Positions 1-7,151 of a stretch of 7,151 bases of DNA are shown here, one piece after another; position 1 is the first letter of the stretch, and each line of letters starts with the position of its first letter. Source of the stretch: Lachnospiraceae bacterium. Lineage in GTDB: Bacteria > Bacillota > Clostridia > Lachnospirales > Lachnospiraceae. The stretch is from NCBI GenBank assembly GCA_024694785.1, contig JAILJL010000163.1:1-7151 (forward strand), read 5' to 3'. The notes below the pieces were generated by a model. The model was not told the DNA's origin and ran no database searches. It saw only the letters and a program-made list of their open reading frames with translations. Both the position numbers and the translations under genes were made by a program.

Positions 1-75
1 GAGTATGTTTACATTGAATCGTCCGTGTCCGGCTTTGATGTAACACTTTTATTATCGATTGAGATGGAGGTGTAA
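1..75 (+). CDS. 3' end of an upstream gene, possibly holA (DNA polymerase III delta subunit)
   Basis: Frame 1 is open from the window edge to a TAA at 73-75, giving 24 residues that end in ESSVSGFDVTLLLSIEMEV. The stop lies just after the rpsT Shine-Dalgarno sequence and 4 bases before the rpsT start, a spacing typical of genes within an operon. The tail loosely resembles the C-terminus of clostridial HolA (an acidic helix, a short Gly-containing turn, then a hydrophobic helix), and holA usually precedes rpsT in Firmicutes. Only 24 residues are visible, so the identity rests mainly on gene order and the open frame could be chance: frame 2 stops at 41-43 and frame 3 at 15-17. Confidence 0.4.
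   Translation, partial: EYVYIESSVSGFDVTLLLSIEMEV
66..72 (+). promoter_or_regulatory. rpsT ribosome binding site that fixes the UUG start
   Basis: GGAGGTG at 66-72 lies 7 bases before the TTG at 80. An ATG at 59 in the same frame lies upstream of this site, so it cannot be served by it. This decides the start in favour of TTG. Confidence 0.85.
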
Positions 76-79
76 TAAG

Positions 80-343
80 TTGGCAAATATCAAATCTGCA
101 AAGAAGAGAATCCTCGTAGCTAACGAGAGAAATGCAAGAAATAAGGCAGCTAAGTCTAAGGTTAAGACTTTTGTTAAGAAGGTAGAAGCAGCTATCGAGT
201 CAGGTGACAAGAAGGCAGCTAACGATGCTTTACTTGCAGCAATCTCTGAGATTGACAAGGCTACAAAGAAGGGTATTTATCATAAAAATACTTCAGCTAG
301 AAAAGTATCACGTTTAACACTTGCTGTTAACAAGATGAACTAA
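80..343 (+). CDS. rpsT: 30S ribosomal protein S20
   Basis: This is the primary 16S rRNA-binding protein S20 of the small ribosomal subunit, which binds early in 30S assembly. The 87-residue product starts (M)ANIKSAKKRILVANERN, a hallmark S20 N-terminus, is very rich in Lys and Ala, and contains the conserved C-terminal stretch KGIYHKNTSARKVSRL; its length matches the family. The TTG start is chosen because GGAGGTG sits 7 bases upstream and translation from there begins exactly at the conserved N-terminus; an ATG at 59 would add seven non-conserved residues. E. coli rpsT also uses UUG, and there S20 represses its own translation; whether that applies here is unknown. The gene ends with tandem in-frame stops (TAA TAG) and is followed by its own terminator. 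No promoter was recognised in the 79 bases upstream, so it is probably co-transcribed with the preceding gene. Confidence 0.97.
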   Translation: MANIKSAKKRILVANERNARNKAAKSKVKTFVKKVEAAIESGDKKAANDALLAAISEIDKATKKGIYHKNTSARKVSRLTLAVNKMN

Positions 344-364
344 TAGCAAATAAGAAGAACCTTT

Positions 365-397
365 AAAAGACCACTACCGTCATGGTGGTCTTTTTTT
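365..397 (+). terminator. Rho-independent terminator after rpsT
   Basis: GACCAC (369-374) pairs with GTGGTC (385-390) around a 10-base loop. The stem is extended by AAAA (365-368) pairing into the run of seven T (391-397). It lies 21 bases after the rpsT stop, and the lepA promoter follows, so rpsT and lepA are separate transcription units. Confidence 0.92.
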
Positions 398-423
398 ATT
401 TGGTATAAGGCTAAGGTTTCGTT

Positions 424-451
424 TTGAAAATGCTTTCCGATATGATATAAT
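424..451 (+). promoter_or_regulatory. sigma-A-type promoter with extended -10, drives lepA operon
   Basis: TTGAAA (424-429) and TATAAT (446-451) are separated by 16 bases, and TGA directly before the -10 box gives an extended TGN element. Transcription would begin at about 457-459, leaving a leader of roughly 28 bases before lepA. It sits immediately downstream of the rpsT terminator, as expected for the start of a new unit. Confidence 0.85.
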
Positions 452-485
452 ACTAGCATATTGTTATGGAAGATGAGGAATAATT

Positions 486-2297
486 ATGGCAATTGACCAG
501 AGTAAGATCAGGAATTTCTGCATAATCGCACATATCGATCATGGTAAATCCACCCTGGCCGACAGAATTATAGAGAAGACAGGACTTTTAACAAGCCGTG
601 AGATGCAGGCGCAGGTCCTTGATAATATGGACCTTGAGCGTGAACGTGGTATAACAATTAAGTCTCAGGCAGTCCGTATTATATATAATGCCAATGATGG
701 TAATGAATACATATTTAATCTTATAGATACGCCGGGTCATGTAGACTTTAACTATGAAGTATCGAGATCGCTTGCAGCCTGTGACGGCGCAATCCTTGTA
801 GTTGATGCAGCCCAGGGAGTTGAGGCACAGACGCTTGCCAACGTCTATCTCGCACTTGATCATGACCTTGACGTCGTTCCTGTAATTAACAAAATCGATC
901 TTCCTTCCGCAGATCCCGATAAGGTAGTGGAAGAGATAGAGGATATAATCGGTATAGAGGCAAGTGATGCACCGCGTATCTCTGCTAAGACAGGACTTAA
1001 TGTAGAAGAGGTATTGGAGCAGATAGTAACGAAGATTCCTGCACCGAAGGGAGATAAGGATGCCCCGTTAAAAGCTCTGATATTCGATTCTTTATATGAT
1101 TCCTATAAGGGTGTTATCGTATTTTGTCGTATCATGGAAGGTACGATTAAGCCGGGTATGCGCATGCATATGATGGCAACGGGAGCAGAGGCTGATGTAG
1201 TAGAAGTGGGTTACTTCGGCGCGGGACAATTCATTCCTTGTGACGAACTTCCTGCAGGTATGGTAGGATATGTAACCGCATCCATTAAGAATGTCAAGGA
1301 TACAAGAGTCGGCGATACTATTACCGATGCAAAGAATCCATGCAAGGAAGCACTTCCGGGATATAAGAAAGTTCAGCCGATGGTTTATTGCGGTATGTAT
1401 CCTGCGGATGCAGCCAAGTACGGGGACTTACGAGATGCATTGGAGAAATTACAGCTTAACGATGCTTCGCTTTTCTTTGAGTCGGAGACTTCAATTGCGT
1501 TAGGATTCGGATTCCGCTGCGGATTCCTGGGATTATTGCATCTGGAGATTATTCAGGAGCGACTTGAGAGAGAATATAATCTCGATCTTGTAACTACTGC
1601 TCCGGGCGTAGTATATAAGGTACACAAATTCGGCGGAGAAGTGATAGAACTTACCAATCCGTCCAATCTACCGGATCCGTCAGAGATAGAGTATATGGAA
1701 GAACCGATAGTTAATGCGGAGGTTATGGTCAGCTCCGAATATGTCGGAGCAATAATGGACCTTTGTCAGGAGCGCCGCGGTAAGTATATTTCTATGGAAT
1801 ACATTGAGCAGACAAGAGCTTTGATTAAGTATGAGCTTCCGCTTAATGAAATAATATATGATTTCTTCGATGCGCTTAAATCAAGATCACGTGGTTATGC
1901 ATCTTTTGATTATGAAATCAAAGGATATGAGAAGTCGGATCTTGTGAAACTGGATATACTTGTCAATAAGGAAGAGGTTGACGCGCTTTCGTTTATTGTA
2001 TTTGCGGGAACGGCTTACGAGAGAGGCCGTAAGATGTGCGAGAAGCTTAAAGAAGAGATTCCGAGACATCTATTCGAGATACCGATACAGGCGGCAATCG
2101 GAAGTAAGGTAATAGCAAGAGAAACTGTCAAAGCTATGCGTAAGGATGTCCTTGCAAAGTGCTATGGGGGTGATATTACCAGAAAGAGAAAGCTTCTTGA
2201 TAAACAAAAGGAAGGCAAGAAGAGAATGCGACAGGTTGGAAATGTAGAGATTCCGCAGGAAGCATTCATGAGTGTGCTTAAACTTGATGAAGAGTAA
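486..2297 (+). CDS. lepA: Elongation factor 4 (LepA), ribosome-associated GTPase
   Basis: LepA/EF4 is a cytosolic translational GTPase related to EF-G that acts on the ribosome; back-translocation and a role in initiation or 30S biogenesis have both been proposed. The 603-residue product has the family's usual length. Visible GTPase motifs are the P-loop AHIDHGKS (15-22), the switch I element [11 protein letters not shown] (51-61), DTPGH (81-85), NKIDLP (135-140) and SAKTG (166-170). Beta-barrel and EF-G-like domains follow, including [13 protein letters not shown] (340-352). The LepA-specific C-terminal domain ends with [20 protein letters not shown] (from 560) and EIPQEAF, and the EF-G domain IV is missing as expected. 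The start at ATG 486 is supported by GAGGAA at 475-480 and the conserved N-terminus. It is the first gene of a four-gene run driven by the promoter at 424-451. Nothing is unusual about it. Confidence 0.98.
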   Translation: MAIDQSKIRNFCIIAHIDHGKSTLADRIIEKTGLLTSREMQAQVLDNMDLERERGITIKSQAVRIIYNANDGNEYIFNLIDTPGHVDFNYEVSRSLAACDGAILVVDAAQGVEAQTLANVYLALDHDLDVVPVINKIDLPSADPDKVVEEIEDIIGIEASDAPRISAKTGLNVEEVLEQIVTKIPAPKGDKDAPLKALIFDSLYDSYKGVIVFCRIMEGTIKPGMRMHMMATGAEADVVEVGYFGAGQFIPCDELPAGMVGYVTASIKNVKDTRVGDTITDAKNPCKEALPGYKKVQPMVYCGMYPADAAKYGDLRDALEKLQLNDASLFFESETSIALGFGFRCGFLGLLHLEIIQERLEREYNLDLVTTAPGVVYKVHKFGGEVIELTNPSNLPDPSEIEYMEEPIVNAEVMVSSEYVGAIMDLCQERRGKYISMEYIEQTRALIKYELPLNEIIYDFFDALKSRSRGYASFDYEIKGYEKSDLVKLDILVNKEEVDALSFIVFAGTAYERGRKMCEKLKEEIPRHLFEIPIQAAIGSKVIARETVKAMRKDVLAKCYGGDITRKRKLLDKQKEGKKRMRQVGNVEIPQEAFMSVLKLDEE

Positions 2298-2313
2298 GAT
2301 ATAATAGTATAAT
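2284..2313 (+). promoter_or_regulatory. Possible internal promoter upstream of hemW
   Basis: TTGATG (2284-2289, inside the last lepA codons) and TATAAT (2308-2313) are 18 bases apart. A second TATAAT at 2300-2305 has no suitable -35 box. The 66-base lepA-hemW gap is the longest within the run and shows no terminator hairpin, so a secondary promoter for hemW and the genes after it is plausible. AT-rich intergenic DNA yields TATAAT by chance, so this is tentative. Confidence 0.35.
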
Positions 2314-2363
2314 AAGCAATATCGGATACGTATTATAGCGACTAACTTAAGGAGGGATACTGT

Positions 2364-3527
2364 ATGAATGAAGGCAAAGTTTCGACCGAGATTTACATAC
2401 ATATCCCTTTTTGCGTTAAAAAGTGCGCTTATTGCGATTTCCTTTCCTTTGCGGGGAATGAGGAATTAAAGCATAGATATGTAAGTGCGCTTATATATGA
2501 GATAGAACATCGTGTCTATAAGCCTAAGGTTGAAGACGTTACAAGTGTATTTATCGGAGGCGGTACACCTTCTATTCTGCAGATTGATGAAATTGAAAGG
2601 ATTATGCATGCCGTCCGGAGACGATATAGAATCCTGCCACGTGCGGAAGTTACGATTGAAGTTAATCCGGGTACCGTAGATTATAAGAAGCTTCGGGAGA
2701 TGCATGAACTTGGAATCAATCGTCTCAGTATAGGATTACAGTCTACCAATAATGAAGAGCTTAAGCTTCTCGTAAGGATTCATAGTTACGAAGAGTTTCT
2801 CGCTACATATGATGCAGCAAGGGACGCGGGATTTACCAATATTAATGTGGACTTAATCGGTGCGCTTCCGACACAGAAGCCTCTTACGTGGCGTGAGAAT
2901 GTGGTTAAAGTTGCGGAACTTAAGCCTGAGCATATATCGGCTTATAGCCTTATAATAGAGGAAGGTACACGCTTTTATGCATTATATAGCGACGATGAGG
3001 CAAGGCGTCAACGCGGAGAGAGACCGATAGCATTGCCGACGGAAGAAGAGGAGCGTGAGATGGACAGGATTACCAAGGAGGTATTGGAGTCCTATGGATA
3101 CCATCGGTATGAAATATCCAATTATGCGCTTCCGGGCTTTGAATGCGAGCATAATAAGGGATATTGGACCAGGAAGAACTATCTTGGTTTCGGTATCGGT
3201 GCAGCGGGTATGCTTGAAGGAATACGATATCAGAACGGCAAAGACATAATGCATTATATAGAGTCCGGTCCGGATATCAGTGAGCAGATGCTGACAAGGA
3301 AGGACGAAGTGGAAGAGTATATGTTCCTTGGACTTCGTATGGATAAGGGTGTTACAATGAGTGAATTCGAGCGCTTATTCAACATCCCGTTCCGCGATGT
3401 ATATGGCGAGACAACGGACAGTCTTGAACGTGATGGACTTATCGAGGTCGATGGTGATGCCATAAGGCTTACCGAGCATGGCAGAGATATAAGCAATTAC
3501 GTACTGTCTGAATATATAATCGGATAA
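2364..3527 (+). CDS. hemW: Radical SAM heme chaperone HemW (HemN-like family)
   Basis: HemW is a cytosolic radical-SAM protein that binds heme and is thought to deliver it to respiratory or other hemoproteins; it was long misannotated as oxygen-independent coproporphyrinogen III oxidase. The 387-residue product opens with EIYIHIPFCVKKCAYCDF, in which Cys17, Cys21 and Cys24 form the CX3CX2C site for the [4Fe-4S] cluster. The residue two after the last Cys is Phe26, the HemW signature, where true HemN has Cys. GGGTPS (65-70) and EVNPGT (99-104) are the SAM-binding motifs, and NRLSIGLQS (119-127) follows. The C-terminal part is a HemN_C-type domain. Val137 lies in LLVRIH, where the family usually has Gly (LGRIH). 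The ATG is preceded by AAGGAGGG with 7-base spacing. It lies between lepA, its common partner, and a peptidase gene 22 bases downstream; hrcA, its frequent successor, is absent. Confidence 0.93.
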   Translation: MNEGKVSTEIYIHIPFCVKKCAYCDFLSFAGNEELKHRYVSALIYEIEHRVYKPKVEDVTSVFIGGGTPSILQIDEIERIMHAVRRRYRILPRAEVTIEVNPGTVDYKKLREMHELGINRLSIGLQSTNNEELKLLVRIHSYEEFLATYDAARDAGFTNINVDLIGALPTQKPLTWRENVVKVAELKPEHISAYSLIIEEGTRFYALYSDDEARRQRGERPIALPTEEEEREMDRITKEVLESYGYHRYEISNYALPGFECEHNKGYWTRKNYLGFGIGAAGMLEGIRYQNGKDIMHYIESGPDISEQMLTRKDEVEEYMFLGLRMDKGVTMSEFERLFNIPFRDVYGETTDSLERDGLIEVDGDAIRLTEHGRDISNYVLSEYIIG

Positions 3528-3549
3528 TTAAGGTAAGGAGGCATAGAAA

Positions 3550-5535
3550 GTGAAAAAGATTGAACTGAATGACATTCTGAAGTACCGATTTTTATCGGGG
3601 GTGAGGTATTCACCAAACGAGAAGTGCGCGGCATTTGTTCTTAAATATGCCGATGAGAAGAAGAATTCCTACCCGAGCTTCATTTATGTGGTTGAAGGCG
3701 GCAAAGTAAGACAGCTTACGGGTCTTGGCAAGGAAGGAAGTTTCTTCTTTGAAGATGATGAGAATATTCTTTTCGTTGCATCAAGAAGCGACGAGGAGAA
3801 GGAAAGCGCCAAGGCAGGCAGCGAAGAGACAAACTATTATCGTATTAATATTCATGGCGGCGAGGCTGTAAAAGCATTTACCCTTCCGTTCTCCGGATCG
3901 ATAAGTGAAAGAATCGACAAGACGAGATTCTTAATTAATGGTCATTTTGACATTGATTATCCGGATTACTACAAGATGTCCGCAAAAGAGCGCAAAGAAG
4001 TTGCAGAGAAAGTTAAAGAAGAAAAGGATTATCAGGTTGTAACCGAGAGTCCGTTCTATTTTAACGGTGCGGGATATGTTAATAAGAAGCGTTCCGGACT
4101 TTATATCTATGATATGAAGACAAAGAAAACGGAGCGTATAACAGATGATAAGTTTGATGTAAGTGATTCTATTATACTTAATGACTACATCTATTATATG
4201 GGCGGTTCATTTACTGTTGTTCGCCCGAGGAATCCGCAGATATATAAATATGACCTTAAGACCGGCAAGACAGTTTGCCTTAATTTCGGCGAAGAATTAA
4301 AATTCGGCGGTCTGACGGTAATAGATAATAAGCTCATTGTTCTTGGAAATGATGAGAAGAAGCACGGATTAAATCAGGATGAAGCACTTTACACGATAGA
4401 TGAGTCTAATGGTAAGCTTACGAAGTTCTTTGAGCCTGACAGAAGCTACTGGGATTCGGTCGGAACCGACTGTGCTCTTGGTGGCGGAAGGAACATGATA
4501 GAAGGCGAGAAGCTTCATTACATTTCTACAAGACGTAATGCTTCAGAGATTTTCTCCTTGGATAAAAGCGCAAAGGAGAAGGCTGTAACGGATTTTGGCG
4601 GCGCAATTACCTGCTTCGATGTAACAAAGGACGCAAAGGAATTCCTGCTTGTAGCTTTTATGGGACAGGCTCTTGAAGAATTGTATCGCTTAAAGAACGG
4701 TAAAATTACGAAGCTTACGCATTTTAATGATAGTATGCTTAAGGGCAGATATGTAGCGGTACCGGAGAAAATAACAATTCAATCTGAGGGATATGATATA
4801 GACGGTTGGGTGCTTAAGCCTATTGATTATAATCCAAAGAAGAAGTATCCTGCTATATTGGAAGTTCATGGCGGACCTAAGACAGTGTATGGTGAGATAT
4901 TCCATCATGAGATGCAGGTATTTGCTTCGGAAGGATATTTTGTATTTTTCTGTAACCCTGTAGGATCTGACGGAAGAGGCTGCAAGTTTGCCGATATAAG
5001 AGGTCATTACGGAGATCATGATTTTAAGAATATAATGGACTTTACCGATGCGGTATTAAAGAAGTATCCGCAGATTGATCCTAAGAGAGTGGGTGTAACG
5101 GGCGGAAGCTATGGTGGATTCATGACCAACTGGATTGTCGGACACACCGATAGATTTGCGTGTGCAGCAACACAGCGTTCAATATCGAACTGGATATCAT
5201 TCCACGGCGTATCAGATATAGGACCATTCTTTGCAACGGACCAGACAGCGGGCAACATTGAAGATAAGGTTAAGAAGATGTGGGAGCAGTCTCCGCTTAA
5301 ATACGCAGATAATGTTAAGACTCCGCTTTTATTCATCCATTCGGATGAAGACTACAGATGTCCGTTAAGTCAGGGAATGCAGTTCTATACTGCGCTTGCC
5401 AATAAGGGACAGATTGTGCGTATGTGTATATTCCATGGCGAGAACCATGAATTGTCAAGATCCGGCAAGCCTAAGCACAGGATTCGCCGTTTGACGGAAA
5501 TAAATAATTGGATGAAAGAATATTTAGAGAGGTGA
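3550..5535 (+). CDS. S9-family serine peptidase (prolyl oligopeptidase / acylaminoacyl-peptidase type)
   Basis: This is an alpha/beta-hydrolase peptidase that probably cleaves short peptides in the cytosol; the exact specificity (dipeptidyl, acylaminoacyl or oligopeptidase) cannot be read from sequence. The 661 residues split into an N-terminal beta-propeller of about 400 residues and a C-terminal catalytic domain from about 420. The nucleophile motif GGSYGGF (518-524) places Ser520; HSDEDYRCP (597-605) places the acid at Asp601; GENHELSRSGKP (630-641) places His633, completing the triad. No signal peptide or membrane segment is seen, as the N-terminus is charged (MKKIELNDILKYR). The GTG start at 3550 is supported by TAAGGAGG (3534-3541) at 8-base spacing. 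It follows hemW by 22 bases, and its TGA stop (5533-5535) lies within the ddh ribosome binding site, pointing to co-transcription and coupled translation with ddh. Position 604 is Cys where many relatives have Val (RVP). Family assignment is firm; no gene symbol is justified. Confidence 0.92.
   Translation: MKKIELNDILKYRFLSGVRYSPNEKCAAFVLKYADEKKNSYPSFIYVVEGGKVRQLTGLGKEGSFFFEDDENILFVASRSDEEKESAKAGSEETNYYRINIHGGEAVKAFTLPFSGSISERIDKTRFLINGHFDIDYPDYYKMSAKERKEVAEKVKEEKDYQVVTESPFYFNGAGYVNKKRSGLYIYDMKTKKTERITDDKFDVSDSIILNDYIYYMGGSFTVVRPRNPQIYKYDLKTGKTVCLNFGEELKFGGLTVIDNKLIVLGNDEKKHGLNQDEALYTIDESNGKLTKFFEPDRSYWDSVGTDCALGGGRNMIEGEKLHYISTRRNASEIFSLDKSAKEKAVTDFGGAITCFDVTKDAKEFLLVAFMGQALEELYRLKNGKITKLTHFNDSMLKGRYVAVPEKITIQSEGYDIDGWVLKPIDYNPKKKYPAILEVHGGPKTVYGEIFHHEMQVFASEGYFVFFCNPVGSDGRGCKFADIRGHYGDHDFKNIMDFTDAVLKKYPQIDPKRVGVTGGSYGGFMTNWIVGHTDRFACAATQRSISNWISFHGVSDIGPFFATDQTAGNIEDKVKKMWEQSPLKYADNVKTPLLFIHSDEDYRCPLSQGMQFYTALANKGQIVRMCIFHGENHELSRSGKPKHRIRRLTEINNWMKEYLER
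5527..5535 (+). promoter_or_regulatory. ddh ribosome binding site overlapping the peptidase stop codon
   Basis: AGAGAGGTGA contains the Shine-Dalgarno-like AGGTGA (5530-5535), which ends 5 bases before the ATG at 5541. The peptidase stop TGA occupies 5533-5535, so ribosomes finishing the peptidase sit on the ddh initiation region. An in-frame ATG at 5508 lies before this site and adds 11 residues not expected in the family, so it is not the start. Confidence 0.8.
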
Positions 5536-5540
5536 TTAAT

Positions 5541-6521
5541 ATGAAAATAGGAATCGTAGGCTACGGTAACGTGGGACGCGGAATTGAAAGCGCGGTAAGA
5601 CAGAATGCAGATATGACTCTCGCAGCGGTGTTTACAAGAAGAGATCCTAAGAAGGTTGAGATTAAGACACCGGGTGTTCCTGTATATTCGGTTGATGAGA
5701 TTGAGAAAAGGGCAGATGATATTGATGTTCTTATTCTCTGTGGAGGTTCTGCAACGGATCTTCCTAAGCAGACACCTATGTATGCAAAGTTCTGTAATGT
5801 TATAGACAGTTTTGATACACATCCGAAGATTCCGGATCATTTTGAGAAGGTTGATTATGCAGCTAAGCAGACAGGTCATGTTGCACTTATATCCTGTGGT
5901 TGGGATCCGGGAATTTTCTCGGTAGCAAGAATCTTAGGTTCGTGTGCACTTCCTGAAGGTTCTGATTATACTTTCTGGGGTCCGGGTGTAAGTCAGGGAC
6001 ATTCCGATGCCATAAGAAGAATCCCGGGCGTCAAGGACGCTAAGGAATATACAATTCCTGTAGATAAGGCTATTAAGGCAGTTCGCGCAGGTGAGACACC
6101 TGAACTTACAGCACGTGAAAAGCACGTAAGAGAGTGCTATGTAGTAATCGAAGAAGGCGCAAATGAAGCAGCAATCGAGCATGAGATTAAGACTATGCCT
6201 GATTACTTTGCCGATTATGATACAATAGTTAAGTTCGTATCCGAGGAAGAGTTTAAGAAGAATCATTCCAAGATGCCTCACGGCGGATTCGTATTCCGTA
6301 CGGGTAAGACAGGATATGACAAAGAACATCTTAATGTTATGGAATATAATTTAAAGCTTGATTCTAACCCTGAATTTACAGCATCTGTAATTCTTGCTTA
6401 TGCAAGAGCATTAGACAGACTTGCAAAGGAAGGACAGACAGGATGCAAGACGGTATTCGATATCGCCCCTGCATACTTAAGCCCACTTTCCGGCGAAGAG
6501 TTAAGAAAGAAGATGTTATAA
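5541..6521 (+). CDS. ddh: meso-Diaminopimelate D-dehydrogenase
   Basis: Ddh (EC 1.4.1.16) catalyses NADP-dependent interconversion of L-tetrahydrodipicolinate plus ammonia and meso-diaminopimelate, giving a one-step route to the precursor of lysine and of DAP-type peptidoglycan. The product is 326 residues, close to the roughly 320 of the Corynebacterium glutamicum enzyme. A Rossmann fold begins with GYGNVG (7-12). Family motifs follow: CGGSATD (67-73), DSFDTH shortly after, SCGWDPGIFS with GWDPG at 120-124, and FWGPGVSQGHSDA (145-157), which contains the substrate-pocket Trp146 and the HSDA segment. The C-terminal half carries LKLDSNPEFTAS and ends PAYLSPLSGEELRKK, both typical of Ddh. The ATG at 5541 is chosen because it directly precedes the Rossmann motif and has an adequate ribosome binding site. 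It is the last gene of the run and is followed by a terminator 14 bases after the stop. Its start is probably translationally coupled to the peptidase. Confidence 0.96.
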   Translation: MKIGIVGYGNVGRGIESAVRQNADMTLAAVFTRRDPKKVEIKTPGVPVYSVDEIEKRADDIDVLILCGGSATDLPKQTPMYAKFCNVIDSFDTHPKIPDHFEKVDYAAKQTGHVALISCGWDPGIFSVARILGSCALPEGSDYTFWGPGVSQGHSDAIRRIPGVKDAKEYTIPVDKAIKAVRAGETPELTAREKHVRECYVVIEEGANEAAIEHEIKTMPDYFADYDTIVKFVSEEEFKKNHSKMPHGGFVFRTGKTGYDKEHLNVMEYNLKLDSNPEFTASVILAYARALDRLAKEGQTGCKTVFDIAPAYLSPLSGEELRKKML

Positions 6522-6535
6522 AGATTCATATAATT

Positions 6536-6563
6536 AAAAATGCCACCGTACGGTGGCATTTTT
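6536..6563. terminator. Bidirectional Rho-independent terminator between ddh and guaB
   Basis: The 28 bases form a perfect palindrome: AAAAATGCCACCG, a central TA, then the exact reverse complement ending in TTTTT. Read on the plus strand it ends the lepA-hemW-peptidase-ddh unit; read on the minus strand it ends guaB, whose stop is 9 bases away. Each direction has a GC-rich stem with TGCCACCG and a five-base U-run. The whole ddh-guaB gap is only 51 bases, so one hairpin serves both convergent genes. Confidence 0.93.
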
Positions 6564-6572
6564 ATATTGAAA

Positions 6573-7151
<579 letters not shown>

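Noticed and set aside
14..42. TTGAAT with a weak -10 as an rpsT promoter
   Set aside because: At 17-base spacing the -10 would be GATGTA, matching the consensus at only two positions.
59..82. ATG at 59 as the start of S20
   Set aside because: It lies before the Shine-Dalgarno sequence and would add seven non-conserved residues; TTG at 80 gives the exact S20 N-terminus.
2326..2333. ATACGTAT palindrome in the lepA-hemW gap as an operator
   Set aside because: An 8-base palindrome is expected by chance in AT-rich DNA, and no second copy was noticed.
2070..2402. 110-codon minus-strand frame across the lepA-hemW gap
   Set aside because: It mostly overlaps the conserved LepA C-terminus and the hemW start, with no recognisable protein features.
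5508..5540. Upstream ATG for ddh that overlaps the peptidase end
   Set aside because: It adds 11 residues before the conserved Rossmann start and has no ribosome binding site; ATG at 5541 fits both.
5385..5879. 164-codon open frame on the minus strand across the peptidase-ddh junction
   Set aside because: It is antisense to two clear genes, has no recognisable domain and is rich in Cys, Ile, Arg and Asn, as expected from a reverse shadow frame.
5934..6329. 131-codon minus-strand frame inside ddh
   Set aside because: It is fully antisense to ddh, has a Cys- and Leu-rich shadow composition and matches no family I recognise.

Overview
The window looks like an ordinary housekeeping segment from a low-to-moderate GC Gram-positive of the Clostridia, most likely a Lachnospiraceae-type organism. 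The reasons are strong AGGAGG-type ribosome binding sites before every gene, factor-independent terminators with U-tracts, the rpsT - lepA - hemW gene order known from Firmicutes, and protein sequences (LepA, HemW, IMP dehydrogenase) with the wording typical of that group. The genus is inference; no marker such as 16S rRNA is present.

Layout. Positions 1-75 may be the last codons of an upstream gene, possibly holA (DNA polymerase III delta subunit). Then rpsT (ribosomal protein S20, UUG start, 80-343) is closed by a strong terminator at 365-397. A good sigma-A-type promoter with an extended -10 (424-451) starts a second transcription unit of four same-strand genes: lepA (elongation factor 4, 486-2297), hemW (radical SAM heme chaperone, 2364-3527), an S9-family serine peptidase (3550-5535) and ddh (meso-diaminopimelate dehydrogenase, 5541-6521). 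Gaps between them are 66, 22 and 5 bases, and the peptidase stop codon lies inside the ddh ribosome binding site. A perfect palindromic hairpin at 6536-6563 ends this unit and also serves guaB (IMP dehydrogenase), which converges from the minus strand and runs off the right edge (6573-7151).

How the genes fit together. rpsT and lepA belong to translation, hemW to heme/radical-SAM chemistry, ddh to lysine and peptidoglycan precursor supply, and guaB to guanine nucleotide synthesis. The S9 peptidase is cytosolic by sequence and probably trims small peptides; its tight coupling to ddh is the least expected linkage here. Two departures from the usual clostridial order stand out: the sporulation genes gpr and spoIIP, often found between rpsT and lepA in spore formers, are absent, and hemW is not followed by hrcA-grpE-dnaK. 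I found no mobile element, CRISPR array, tRNA, rRNA or new system. No stretch over 300 bases lacks a gene; the longest gap, 344-485, holds the rpsT terminator and the lepA promoter.
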